A stretch of 64,000 bases of DNA from Rhizobium leguminosarum (lineage in GTDB: Bacteria > Pseudomonadota > Alphaproteobacteria > Rhizobiales > Rhizobiaceae): the NCBI RefSeq assembly GCF_017876795.1, contig NZ_JAGIOR010000001.1:2940501-3004500 (forward strand). The letters run 5' to 3'. Below, piece after piece: positions 44,387 to 52,823 of the stretch (positions within the stretch are counted from its first letter, which is position 1; each line of letters opens with the position of its first letter). A program made the position numbers and the translations under genes. Under the pieces are notes generated by a model, which saw only the letters and a program-made list of their open reading frames with translations, did no database searches and was not told where the DNA came from.

Positions 44387-45337
44387 ATGACTCGCCTCAA
44401 CGAACTCCGCCTCATATCGAGAGTCGCCCAGATGTACCATTTGGAGGGACGGCGCCAGGCGGAGATCGCACAGCACCTTCGGCTGTCGCAGGCGACGGTG
44501 TCGCGTATGCTCAAGCGGGCCGAGGCTGAAGATATTGTGCGAACCAGCGTGACGCCCCCGGTTGGCACCTACAGCGAGCTTGAGCGTGCGCTTCGCGAGA
44601 AATATGATCTGCCGGAGGCGATCGTCGTCGAGTGCACGGAAGACCGGGACGGAGCCATCATGGCCCGAATCGGAGAGGCGGCGGCTCACCTCCTGGAGGT
44701 GACGCTTGCACCGGGGGAGATCATCGGCGTTTCGAGTTGGAGCCAGACCATCTTCAAGATGGTCGAGAACATTCATCCGCAGAAGAGCGCTCAGGCGAAG
44801 TTCGTCGTCCAAACCCTTGGAGGCATGGGCGATCCTTCCGTGCAGACGCATGCGACGCAGCTTACCACGCGGCTTGCCCGGCTGACCGGCGCCGAGCCGA
44901 AACTGCTTGCCGTGCAGGGCGTTACGACGTCCAGAGAGGCAAAACTTCTTATGCAGGCCGATCCGTACGTCCGCGAGACGATGGACTTATTCGGCAGCAT
45001 CACGCTTGCGATCGTCGGAATTGGAGCAGTCGAACCGTCCGAACTTCTCGCACGGTCCGGCAACATCTTTTCATCGCGCGAACTGTCTGATCTCGCGGAA
45101 GCGGGCGCCGTCGGCGACATCTCGCTTCGCTTCTTCGACAGGAATGGCAGGCCGGTGAAGACACCGCTGGACGACCGGGTCATAGGGCTTCCGCTCGAGG
45201 AGCTTGAACGCGTGGAGCGGGTCATTGCTCTGGCCGGCGGGTCCAAAAAGACCGACGCGATCGCCGGCGCGCTCCGCGTCGGGGTCATCGACATGCTTGT
45301 TACGGATAAGTTTACGGCGCAGCGATTGATTGAGTGA
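44387..45337 (+). CDS. SorC/DeoR-type sugar-binding transcriptional regulator
   Basis: A 316-residue regulator of the SorC family (EryD, DeoR-like). The N-terminal HTH is RRQAEIAQHLRLSQATVSRMLKRAEAEDIV (about 25-54). The sugar-phosphate-binding fold follows: GVSSWSQTIFKMVENI, FVVQTLGGMGDPSVQTHATQLTTRLA, and a C-terminal GALRVGVIDMLVTDKFTAQRLI. Its ligand is likely the phosphorylated product of the adjacent kinase. It probably represses the polyol operon; with the divergent promoter region lost, its local targets may be gone. Confidence 0.87.
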   Translation: MTRLNELRLISRVAQMYHLEGRRQAEIAQHLRLSQATVSRMLKRAEAEDIVRTSVTPPVGTYSELERALREKYDLPEAIVVECTEDRDGAIMARIGEAAAHLLEVTLAPGEIIGVSSWSQTIFKMVENIHPQKSAQAKFVVQTLGGMGDPSVQTHATQLTTRLARLTGAEPKLLAVQGVTTSREAKLLMQADPYVRETMDLFGSITLAIVGIGAVEPSELLARSGNIFSSRELSDLAEAGAVGDISLRFFDRNGRPVKTPLDDRVIGLPLEELERVERVIALAGGSKKTDAIAGALRVGVIDMLVTDKFTAQRLIE

Positions 45338-45382
45338 TGAGGTAGGCGGCTCCGGCGGCGGTGGCTGGAGCGGGAGCGCCCG

Positions 45383-45546
45383 CCTCGTCCTTCGAGGCTT
45401 CGCCCTCTGGGCTACGCACCTCAGGATGAGGCTCTCTTGGGCGTTGGCGTCTCTAGCTGAGGCGCGTTCTTGGGCGTTGAAATCTCAGGCTGAGGCGCGC
45501 TCGAGTGTTGGCACTTCAGGCTGAGGCTCTCTTGGGTGTTGACGCC
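45383..45546. repeat. Extragenic palindrome plus four 31-33 bp tandem repeats
   Basis: CCTCGTCC (45383-45390) pairs with GGATGAGG (45424-45431) as a REP-like hairpin around a CTTCGAGG...CCTCAGG core. Then follow four imperfect tandem units beginning TCAGG/TCTAG: 45421-45451, 45452-45484, 45485-45515 and 45516-45546. The third and fourth provide the artificial end of the iron ATPase reading frame. Such repeats are frequent between rhizobial genes. Confidence 0.7.
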
Positions 45547-46074
45547 CGGCGGCGCATGAAATCGAGGACCTCGACCTGGCGGTGAAGGTCGAGCGCGCTT
45601 GTGGGTTCGTCCATCAGCATGATTTCGGGCTCGCGCACCAGCGCGCCTGGGCAATCGAGACGAGCTGGCGCTGGCCGCCGGAAAGAGCGCCGAGATCGCG
45701 GAAGGCCAGCGCGGTGTGATATCGAGGGCTGCCATGATCTCGTCGATGAAGCGCAGGTCGCTGTCGCCGACGGCCCAGGACTGGCCCTGTTTGCGGGCGA
45801 GCAGGATGGATTCGTAGACAGTCAGCACCGCATTGGCCGAGGTATCCTGCGGCATGTAACTGATGGTGTTTTTCGTCTTCGAGCCTTCGACGACGACGTG
45901 ACCCGGCCCCTTGAGCAGGCCGGTGATGCGCTTGAACAGCGTCGATTTGCCGGCGGCGTTCGGGCCGATGACCGCGATTAACTCGCCCGATTTCATCACC
46001 GGCGTCGTGACGTCTTCGACGAAGAGCTTGCGGCCGTGATAGGCGCCGACCGACTGCAATTGAAGCGCTACCAT
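45516..46074 (-). pseudogene. Iron-siderophore ABC ATPase, frameshifted twice and truncated
   Basis: FepC/BtuD-type ATPase from ATG 46074. N-terminal part intact: Walker A GPNAAGKSTL (around residue 35-44), then SKTKNTISYMPQDTS. After LDIT the frame changes (near 45710) to LAFRDLGALSGGQRQLV (ABC signature), and again near 45643 to LVREPEIMLMDEPTSALDL (Walker B). At both points the sequence reads GCGCGCTG where GCGCTG would restore the frame. After LDFMRR the coding sequence meets the tandem repeats and ends ASTPKRASA; the last 80 or so residues, including the H-switch, are missing. So this gene cannot make a working ATPase, unless the sequence is wrong. It overlaps the permease stop by 7 bases. 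Confidence 0.7.
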
Positions 46075-47138
46075 GACCGGCTCCTGTTCGAGAGGATGAG
46101 CGAGAAGAAGAAGGGCACGCCGACCAGTGCGGTGATAATGCCGATCGGGAAAACGACGCCCGGAATGATCGACTTCGAGACGATCGAGGTCAGCGACAGG
46201 AGCAGCGCGCCCGAGAGGATCGAGCCCGGCAGGAAGAAGCGCTGATCCTCGCCGAGAATCATGCGTGCTATATGCGGCCCGACGAGGCCGACGAACCCGA
46301 TGGTGCCGACGAAGCTGACGGGCACGGCGGCAAGCAGCGAGACAACAAGCATGGTTTCCAAGCGGATGCGGCGGACATTGACGCCGAAGCTCGCGGCCTT
46401 GTCCTCGCCGAGGCGGATGGCGGTGAGCGCCCAGGCATTGCGGGCAAAGAGCGGCAGGGCCATCAGGAGAACGGCGAGCGTTACCCAGATTTTCGGCCAT
46501 GTCGCCTTGGTGAGGCTGCCCATCGTCCAGAAGACAACTGAAGACAGCGCCTGTTCGGAGGCGAGATATTGCAGGAAGGCGAGCGCAGCGTTGAAGGTGA
46601 AGACCAGGGCGATGCCGAGCAGCACCACCGTCTGCACCGAGACGCCGCGGGCCTGCGAGACAAAATGGATAAAGAGCGTGGCGATCAGCGCCATGATGAA
46701 GGCATTGACCGGCACCAGCAGGCCGGCTGCCACAGGCAGAAGCGGAACGCTGGTGACGATTGCAAGTGCGGCGCCGAAGCTTGCCGCCGCCGAGATGCCG
46801 AGCGTGAAGGGGCTGGCGAGCGGATTGGCGAGGATCGTCTGCATCTGCGCGCCGGCGACGGAGAGCGAAGCGCCGACGACGATCGCCATGACGGCGACTG
46901 GCAGGCGGATATTCCAGACGACGGCCCGCACCTGGTCGGAAACGGAAGACGGGTCGAGGAGGGCGGCGACGACCTCGCCGAGGCTGTAGCGGGCAGGCCC
47001 CCAGGCGAGATCGACGGCGAAGGACAGGCAGAGCGCTGCCGTCATGGCGGCGAGGATCAAAAGCTTGCGCCGGGCAAGGGCGCGGTAGCGCTCTCTCCCG
47101 GCTTCGGCTTCAATCGATATGGCGGCGATCTCGACCAT
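46068..47138 (-). CDS. FecCD-family iron-siderophore ABC permease
   Basis: A 356-residue permease with nine to ten helices. Typical FecCD features: RLPVAVMAIVVGASLSVAGAQMQTILANPLASPFTLGISAAASFGA (several short blocks) and, late, FVGTIGFVGLVGPHIARMILGEDQRFFLPGSILSGALLL. It forms a homodimeric channel for Fe(III)-chelates. Start 47138 is chosen 8 bases after the binding-protein gene's stop; the longer open frame lies inside that gene. The partner ATPase gene immediately downstream is degraded. Confidence 0.88.
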   Translation of the reverse strand: MVEIAAISIEAEAGRERYRALARRKLLILAAMTAALCLSFAVDLAWGPARYSLGEVVAALLDPSSVSDQVRAVVWNIRLPVAVMAIVVGASLSVAGAQMQTILANPLASPFTLGISAAASFGAALAIVTSVPLLPVAAGLLVPVNAFIMALIATLFIHFVSQARGVSVQTVVLLGIALVFTFNAALAFLQYLASEQALSSVVFWTMGSLTKATWPKIWVTLAVLLMALPLFARNAWALTAIRLGEDKAASFGVNVRRIRLETMLVVSLLAAVPVSFVGTIGFVGLVGPHIARMILGEDQRFFLPGSILSGALLLSLTSIVSKSIIPGVVFPIGIITALVGVPFFFSLILSNRSRSW

Positions 47139-47145
47139 CGTGGTT

Positions 47146-48282
47146 TTACTCAGCCGCCTTGGCGTCGACCCAGTAACCCGGCTGATATGCGACCGGCAGG
47201 AATTTTTCGTGGAATTCCTTGAAGGTGGCATCCGGATCGAGATCGGCAAAGAGGTTCGGGTGGAACCACTTGGCGAGCTGCTGCACGGCGACGAACTGGT
47301 AGGGGCTGGTATAGAATTGGTGCCAGATCGCATGGACATTGCCGCCGGCGACTGCCTTGGAACCGGTGAAGGCCGGGTTTTCCATCAGCGTGTTCAGCGC
47401 CTTGCGGCTGTCGCTGAAGGTGGAAGCGGCGTTCGGGCCGACATTCACATAGTCCTTGGCATTTTTGGTCTGGCTCCAATTGGAGCCGGTGACGACGATG
47501 ACTTCGGGATTGGAGGCCACGACCTGTTCGGCATTGATCGAGCCGGTATAACCGGGCAGGAAATCGGAGCCGAGATTGTGGCCGCCGGCCCAATCGACCA
47601 TCAGGCCGAAATTATCGGGGCCGAAGGTGCCGCAGCATTCCACCAGGCCGGCGGCACGGTACATGAAGACATTCGGCTTCGGCGGATTGGCGGCCTTCAG
47701 CCTGTCGGTCACGCGCGCCATCTGCTCTTTCCAGTAGGCGGCGACCGCTTCGGCGCGGTCCTCATGGCCGAAGAGCTGGCCGAGTATCTTCAGGCTCGGC
47801 TCGGTGTTGGCGAGAATATGCTCGCGAAAATCGATGTAAACGATCTTGACGCCGATGCCGTTCAGCATGTCTTCGAGTTTCACCTCGTCGGCCGCCGTCT
47901 TGTTGCCGATCGGCAGCAGCAGCACATCCGGATGCAGCTTGACGACCGTCTCGGTCTGCAGGGTGCCGTCTGTGAGATTGCCGAGGAAGGGCAGGTCCTT
48001 GCCTTTCGGGAACTTCTCGACATAGGCGTTGAAGCCGTCCTTGTCGGTGGTCCAGAGATCGTTGCGCCAGCCGACGATCTTGGCGAAGGGATCTTCCTTC
48101 TCGATCGGCGCGACGGCGTAGAGCATGCGGCCTTCGCCAAGGATCACCCGCTCGACCGGCTTGTCGAAGGTCACGTCGCGGCCGGCGACATCCTTGATGA
48201 TGAAGGACTGCGCCCAGGCCGATAGCGGCATGAGGCCGGCAATCGCAGCTGCTGAGACTGCGAGCATTTTCACGAAATTCAT
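47146..48282 (-). CDS. Iron-siderophore periplasmic binding protein
   Basis: A 378-residue class III SBP. Signal peptide residues 1-24 (ends SAWAQS). Conserved start of the mature fold: IKDVAGRDVTFDKPVERVILGEG, then the helical backbone region. Residues GLVECCGTFGPDNFGLMVDWAGG and IWHQFYTSPYQFVAVQQLAKWFHP are distinctive for a subgroup found beside FecCD permeases in rhizobia. It leads the iron operon and a TGA-N9-TCA iron box lies 50 bases upstream. Iron chelate specificity unknown. Confidence 0.87.
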   Translation of the reverse strand: MNFVKMLAVSAAAIAGLMPLSAWAQSFIIKDVAGRDVTFDKPVERVILGEGRMLYAVAPIEKEDPFAKIVGWRNDLWTTDKDGFNAYVEKFPKGKDLPFLGNLTDGTLQTETVVKLHPDVLLLPIGNKTAADEVKLEDMLNGIGVKIVYIDFREHILANTEPSLKILGQLFGHEDRAEAVAAYWKEQMARVTDRLKAANPPKPNVFMYRAAGLVECCGTFGPDNFGLMVDWAGGHNLGSDFLPGYTGSINAEQVVASNPEVIVVTGSNWSQTKNAKDYVNVGPNAASTFSDSRKALNTLMENPAFTGSKAVAGGNVHAIWHQFYTSPYQFVAVQQLAKWFHPNLFADLDPDATFKEFHEKFLPVAYQPGYWVDAKAAE

Positions 48283-48330
48283 CTGGAAATTCCCCTGACG
48301 TCTGAATAATGTCCGCAGCCATAAGAAATA

Positions 48331-48345
48331 TGACTTTGTGAATCA
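48331..48345. promoter_or_regulatory. IRO box (RirA binding site)
   Basis: TGA-CTTTGTGAA-TCA matches the TGA-N9-TCA iron-responsive operator that RirA binds in rhizobia (established knowledge). It lies midway between divergent iron-uptake and methyltransferase genes, in an A+T-rich stretch, and fits iron repression of one or both. Confidence 0.7.
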
Positions 48346-48397
48346 AGTTATATGTTTTAGAGCATTTCCAAACTGATCCAATGCCAGGGCACTCAAG

Positions 48398-49183
48398 ATG
48401 AATTCGATGAATACAAACTACTCGATCCGCGACGAAATTCGCGATTTCTGGTCGGAACGGGCTGAAACCTTCGACCAGAGCGTCGGCCACGAAATCTTTT
48501 CCGAAGGGGAGCGGAAGGGCTGGCAGCGGCTGATCCGAAAACATCTCGGCGACGGGCAGGGACGCGCGGGACTGGATCTTGCCTGCGGCACCGCTGTCAT
48601 TTCGCATCTGATGAACGATGTCGGCTTTGCCGTCACCGGGCTCGACTGGTCGGATGCGATGCTGGCGCGGGCACGCGCCAAGGCGAAGAAGCGCGGCACT
48701 GACATCCGCTTCGTTTCCGGCGACGCCGAAAACACGATGGAGCCGAGGAATAGCTACGACGTCATCACCAATAGGCATCTCATCTGGACGCTGGTGGACC
48801 CGGCCTCGGCCTTCGCCGAATGGTTCGCGGTGCTGAAGCCGGGCGGCAAGGTGTTGATCGTCGACGGCAACATGGGTCGGGAAACCTGGGTCAAGGGTCT
48901 GCAGAAGCTGTGGACGAAAATGTCAGGCAGGCCTGCGGCTAGCCACATGTCGCCGGAAATGATGGCGCGGCACCAGAAGATCCGCTCGCGCGTGCATTTC
49001 TCCCATGAGATGCCGGCCGAGGCGATCGTCGATCTTCTGCGCAGGGCCGGCTTCGTCGATATCGTCGTCGACCGCAAGCTTGGCGACATTCATTGGGCGC
49101 AGGCGCGCAAGATGCCGTTTCTGCGCGGGCTTGAGCGTATGGTGCAGGAGCGGTTTGCGATTTGTGCGTGTAAGCCTGGGTGA
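48398..49183 (+). CDS. Class I SAM-dependent methyltransferase
   Basis: A 261-residue methyltransferase: motif I LDLACGTAVISHLMN (about 59-73), motif II VTGLDWSDAMLARARAKAKKRG, motif III FVSGDAENTM and post-I DVITNRHLIWTLVDP. The N-terminal IRDEIRDFWSERAETFDQSVGHEIF is shared with a methyltransferase group found beside FecB-type iron operons in alphaproteobacteria. The shared intergenic region with an iron box suggests a role in siderophore or metal-chelate metabolism. A shorter start at 48407 is possible. Confidence 0.82.
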   Translation: MNSMNTNYSIRDEIRDFWSERAETFDQSVGHEIFSEGERKGWQRLIRKHLGDGQGRAGLDLACGTAVISHLMNDVGFAVTGLDWSDAMLARARAKAKKRGTDIRFVSGDAENTMEPRNSYDVITNRHLIWTLVDPASAFAEWFAVLKPGGKVLIVDGNMGRETWVKGLQKLWTKMSGRPAASHMSPEMMARHQKIRSRVHFSHEMPAEAIVDLLRRAGFVDIVVDRKLGDIHWAQARKMPFLRGLERMVQERFAICACKPG

Positions 49184-49194
49184 TGGGGTTTTCC

Positions 49195-49386
49195 CTTCTC
49201 CCCAGCCGGGGTCCGAAGGACGGGTCGAGACCTGTGGCTCGACCCCGGTCGGTGGCCCGGAGGGTCGGATGAGGGGGCCACACGGCATGCCGTTCATATT
49301 GCCCTTCGCTTCCGCTCAGCGCATTCGCGGCTTTGCCGCTCACCCCCTCATCTGCCTGCCGGCATCTTCTCCCCGCTGGGGAGAAG
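49195..49386. repeat. 192-bp intergenic element with 12-bp terminal inverted repeats
   Basis: CTTCTCCCCAGC (49195-49206) and GCTGGGGAGAAG (49375-49386) are perfect terminal inverts enclosing GC-rich sequence with internal palindromic pieces (CGGGTCGAG...CTCGACCCC; GCCGGCA). This is a typical larger Rhizobium mosaic repeat or MITE-like element. It occupies almost all of the 49184-49486 gap between convergent genes. Confidence 0.65.
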
Positions 49387-49486
49387 AGACATGCCGCACC
49401 GTATCCCGGCCCTTCGCATGGCTCAGGGCGTTCGACGCTGCGATCGATTCACTGGATCGATCGCTCCCGCTTCGCGGGACCGCGTC

Positions 49487-50533
49487 TCACCCACCCGTAA
49501 CACTCATATGCCGGGCCACGGCCGGACGGTTGTGCGTGCGGTCGATGATGAAGTCGTGGCCCTTCGGCTTGCGGGTGATGGCCTCGTCGATGGCGGTGCG
49601 GAGGAGGGCGTCGTCTTCGCTGGCGCGCAGGGCCGAACGAAGATCGGCGGCGTCGTTCTGGCCGAGGCACATATAGAGCGTGCCGGTGCAGGTGAGGCGG
49701 ACACGGTTGCAGCTCTCGCAGAAATTATGGGTCATCGGGGTGATGAAGCCGAGGCGGCCGCCGGTTTCAGCAACCCTGACGTAACGCGCCGGGCCGCCGG
49801 TCTGGTAGTCGATGTCGGTAAATGTGAACTGCTTCTCCAGATCGGCGCGCAGCTCAGAGAGCGGCAGGTATTGGTCGGTGCGGTCTTCTTCGATTTCGCC
49901 CATCGGCATGGTTTCGATGACGGTCAAGTCCATGCCGCGGCCATGGGCAAAGCGCAGCAGGTCCGGCATCTCGGCATCGTTGAAATCCTTGAGCGCCACG
50001 GCGTTGAGCTTGATCTTCAGCCCGGCCTTCTGCGCCGCATCGATACCTTCCATGACCTTGTCGATATCGCCCCAGCGGGTGATCTTGCGGAATTTGTCGG
50101 GGTTAAGCGTATCCAGCGAGACATTGATGCGGCGCACGCCGCAATCATAAAGCTCCTCGGCGTGGCGGGCCAGCTGCGAGCCATTGGTCGTCAGGGTCAG
50201 CTCGTCGAGGCCGGAGCCGATCTTCTCACCGAGCTGGCGGACCAGATACATGATGTTCTTGCGCACCAGCGGCTCACCGCCGGTCAACCTGATCTTTTTC
50301 ACGCCCTTGGCGATGAAGGCGGAACAGAGCCGGTCGAGCTCCTCCAGCGTCAGCAGGTCCTTCTTCGGCAGGAAGGTCATATTTTCCGCCATGCAATAGG
50401 TGCAGCGGAAATCGCAGCGGTCGGTGACGGAGACGCGGAGATAGGTGACCGTCCGCCCGAAAGGGTCGATCATCGGATGTGCATCCGCCACCAGCGGCGA
50501 TGCATTGCCTATCGTTCCTATTCTGGTGTTCAC
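49487..50533 (-). CDS. moaA: GTP 3',8-cyclase MoaA (molybdopterin synthesis)
   Basis: A 348-residue radical-SAM enzyme that converts GTP to 3',8-cH2GTP, the first step in molybdenum cofactor synthesis. N-terminal [4Fe-4S] motif CDFRCTYC (about 47-54), GGEP ([10 protein letters not shown]), and the C-terminal second cluster [11 protein letters not shown] with the family's FCESCNR; final GG-like ending (TGG). Start is GTG 50533 with GGAGG 5 bases upstream; a longer open frame is rejected. Pairs functionally with mobAB at 34.2-35.4 kb although separate. Confidence 0.92.
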   Translation of the reverse strand: MNTRIGTIGNASPLVADAHPMIDPFGRTVTYLRVSVTDRCDFRCTYCMAENMTFLPKKDLLTLEELDRLCSAFIAKGVKKIRLTGGEPLVRKNIMYLVRQLGEKIGSGLDELTLTTNGSQLARHAEELYDCGVRRINVSLDTLNPDKFRKITRWGDIDKVMEGIDAAQKAGLKIKLNAVALKDFNDAEMPDLLRFAHGRGMDLTVIETMPMGEIEEDRTDQYLPLSELRADLEKQFTFTDIDYQTGGPARYVRVAETGGRLGFITPMTHNFCESCNRVRLTCTGTLYMCLGQNDAADLRSALRASEDDALLRTAIDEAITRKPKGHDFIIDRTHNRPAVARHMSVTGG

Positions 50534-50716
50534 CAATGCCTCCGCGACCGGATCTGAAGCGCGCCAGACCAGATGCCGGCCTGTTTTCAAGCGATATCTT
50601 TCTATTTGTGCATATGTGATTGCGCCGTCAAGGGAAACGGATTTCGCACACGCTAATTTGCTCTTGCCTCGAAAAAGGCGAACGCCTACTTCTCCAGGGG
50701 AAAGAGGGTGATAGAG

Positions 50717-51091
50717 ATGAGTGATATCTGGCCGAGCGAACTTCGCGTTTCGAAAGACCGGCAGAGGCTGGCGATAACCTTCGACGATGGCCAGAGCTTC
50801 GATCTGTCGGCCGAGCTGCTGCGCGTGCTGTCGCCGTCGGCCGAGGTGCAGGGTCACGGGCCGGGGCAAAAGGTGACGGTGCCGGGCAAGCGCAACGTCG
50901 CGATCATCTCGATGATGCCGACCGGCAACTACGCGGTCCGGATCGGCTTCGACGACATGCACGATACCGGCATCTACACCTGGACCTATCTGCGCGAACT
51001 CGGAGAACGGGGCGCGGAGCTGTTTTCGGCCTATGAGGACGAGCTCAGGGAAAAGGGCATGAACCGCGACACGACGGAAAGGCCGCGCTGA
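50717..51091 (+). CDS. DUF971 (GBBH-like N-terminal domain) protein
   Basis: A 124-residue protein with the DUF971 fold: [75 protein letters not shown] (short blocks). The domain resembles the N-terminus of gamma-butyrobetaine hydroxylase and occurs near Mrp/ApbC iron-sulfur and moa genes. ATG 50717 is preceded by GAGGGTGA. It is divergent from moaA, suggesting related roles in iron-sulfur or molybdopterin biology. Confidence 0.85.
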   Translation: MSDIWPSELRVSKDRQRLAITFDDGQSFDLSAELLRVLSPSAEVQGHGPGQKVTVPGKRNVAIISMMPTGNYAVRIGFDDMHDTGIYTWTYLRELGERGAELFSAYEDELREKGMNRDTTERPR

Positions 51092-51114
51092 ATTCAATGG
51101 GTATCGGGGGATAC

Positions 51115-52305
51115 ATGGCGAAAACCAACGGAAAGAACTGGCTGCGCGCCAAGGGCAGTGCGAGCGGCAGCAAGGTGACCTTCCTCGAACTGTTCTTCGA
51201 TCTGGTCTTCGTCTTTTCGATCTCGCAGCTTTCGCATGCGCTCGCCGCCCATTATACGCCGCTCGGTGCCGCCGAAGCGGCGCTGATGACCTTTGCCGTC
51301 TGGTGGGTGTGGATTTTCACCGCCTGGGTGACCAACTGGCTCGACCCCGACAAGACGCCGGTGCGCGGCATGCTGGTGGCGCTGATGATGCTCGGGCTGC
51401 TGCTGTCAGCCTCCATTCCCGAGGCCTTCGGCGACAAGGGGCTGCTGTTTGCTGGCGCCTATGTGGCGATGCAGGTCGGGCGTTCGCTGTTTACGACCTA
51501 TGCGATGACGCGCGTCGACCGCGCCAATACGCTGAATTTCATCCGCATCACCACTTGGCTCGTCGTCGCCGCCGTCTTCTGGATCGCCGGCGGGCTGCTC
51601 GATCACGAGGCCCGGCTGATCGCCTGGGTGATCGCGCTGGCAATCGAATATTCCGGCCCGGCCGCGGGCTTTGCTGTGCCTGGCCTCGGCCGCTCAACAG
51701 CGGGCGACTGGGACGTTTCCGGCGCCCATATGGCCGAGCGCTGCGCGCTCTTCGTCATCATCTGCCTTGGCGAGGCGATCCTGGTTTCCGGCCGCACCTT
51801 TTCCGAGCTGCCGTTTTCGGGATTGACCGGCATCGTCTTCGTCACCGGCTTCATCGGCACGGTCGCCATGTGGTGGCTTTATTTTCGCTTCGGCCACGGG
51901 CGCGCGGCCCACCGCATCGAACATGAGGCGACGCCGGGGGCCTTGGCGCGGCTCGCCTTCACCTATGGGCATATCCCGATCCTGGCCGGCATCATCGTCC
52001 ATGCGGTGGCGGTCGAATTCATGTTCTCGCATCCGCATGAGACCGGCGATTTCGGCATCGCTGCAGCGGTGCTCGGCGGCTCCGGCCTGTTCCTGATCGG
52101 CAATCTCTGGTTCAAGGGGGCGACCAGCGGGCAGCTGCCGCTGTCGCATCTGGCCGGACTGGTGTTGCTGATCCTGCTGGCTTTCGCTGCACCCTTCATC
52201 GAGATCTATCTGATGGGCATTCTGGCGACGCTGGTGCTGATTATCGTCGCCGCCTGGGAATACCGCTCGCTGACCGGCACGGCGGCAGCGCCGACGCTGC
52301 ATTGA
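51115..52305 (+). CDS. ltrA: Low-temperature requirement A (LtrA) family membrane protein
   Basis: A 396-residue integral membrane protein with about 10-11 hydrophobic helices. The family starts [21 protein letters not shown] (near 22-42); [19 protein letters not shown] and a later [20 protein letters not shown] are recognisable LtrA signatures. The family was named from a Listeria mutant with a cold-growth defect, but its biochemical function is unknown. ATG 51115 is preferred over 51097 because GGGGGAT precedes it; 51097 is an alternative. It converges on a marR gene with a 3-base gap. Confidence 0.85.
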   Translation: MAKTNGKNWLRAKGSASGSKVTFLELFFDLVFVFSISQLSHALAAHYTPLGAAEAALMTFAVWWVWIFTAWVTNWLDPDKTPVRGMLVALMMLGLLLSASIPEAFGDKGLLFAGAYVAMQVGRSLFTTYAMTRVDRANTLNFIRITTWLVVAAVFWIAGGLLDHEARLIAWVIALAIEYSGPAAGFAVPGLGRSTAGDWDVSGAHMAERCALFVIICLGEAILVSGRTFSELPFSGLTGIVFVTGFIGTVAMWWLYFRFGHGRAAHRIEHEATPGALARLAFTYGHIPILAGIIVHAVAVEFMFSHPHETGDFGIAAAVLGGSGLFLIGNLWFKGATSGQLPLSHLAGLVLLILLAFAAPFIEIYLMGILATLVLIIVAAWEYRSLTGTAAAPTLH

Positions 52306-52308
52306 CCG

Positions 52309-52776
52309 TCAATCCTCGTCGCTGAGATCGCTGAGAAGCACGGTGATGATGCGCTCCATCGAGGTGGTGGTCGCCATGCATTGCTCGATCGGCTCTTGCG
52401 AAAGCGAGCGCTCGATGAGATCGGTCTGGATCACCATCGCCGCCTCGGTCAACGTGCGGCCCTTCGGTGTCAGATAGAGGCGCAGCACGCGTTTGTCGCG
52501 TGCATCGCCGCGTCGTTCGATCAGGCCGCGCTTTTCCATCTGCGGTAAGAGCATGCTCATATTGGAGCGGCCGACCAGCAGCTTGCGGGCCAGCTCCTGC
52601 TGCGAGATGGCTTCGAAACGATAGAGATTGACCAGGATATCGAGGTGCGGCGGCTTGATGTCGAGATCGACCAGCGAGCGGGTCAGCGATTGCTGCATCA
52701 GCTGGCAGGCGCGCGCCACCGCGATCCAGCTGCGAAAACGCGGGTGATCCCAGGGAAGGGATTGATTTTTGTTCAT
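52309..52776 (-). CDS. MarR-family transcriptional regulator
   Basis: A 155-residue winged-helix dimer: LVDLDIKPPHLDILVNLYRFEAISQQELARKL (33-64), recognition helix LVGRSNMSMLLPQMEKRGLIERR, wing DARDKRVLRLYLTPKGRTL. MarR repressors are released by small phenolic or oxidised ligands. It is divergent from the alpha/beta hydrolase, with a palindrome in the 47-base gap that overlaps both promoters; so it likely regulates itself and the hydrolase. Confidence 0.88.
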   Translation of the reverse strand: MNKNQSLPWDHPRFRSWIAVARACQLMQQSLTRSLVDLDIKPPHLDILVNLYRFEAISQQELARKLLVGRSNMSMLLPQMEKRGLIERRGDARDKRVLRLYLTPKGRTLTEAAMVIQTDLIERSLSQEPIEQCMATTTSMERIITVLLSDLSDED

Positions 52777-52789
52777 CGTTGTACTTTAT

Positions 52790-52805
52790 TGTTCAGTGTT
52801 GAACA
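52790..52805. promoter_or_regulatory. MarR operator palindrome
   Basis: TGTTCA-GTGT-TGAACA (52790-52805) is a perfect 6+6 inverted repeat, in the middle of the 47-base divergent region between the MarR gene (start 52776) and the hydrolase (start 52824). Size and place fit a MarR dimer site. Confidence 0.65.
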
Positions 52806-52823
52806 GTCTTTTGGATTCTCACT

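Noticed and set aside
45421..45546. CRISPR-like repeats
   Set aside because: Units are contiguous with no unique spacers; a simple tandem repeat.
50534..50716. Molybdenum cofactor riboswitch before moaA
   Set aside because: No convincing conserved hairpin set was seen in the short divergent region; only promoters expected.
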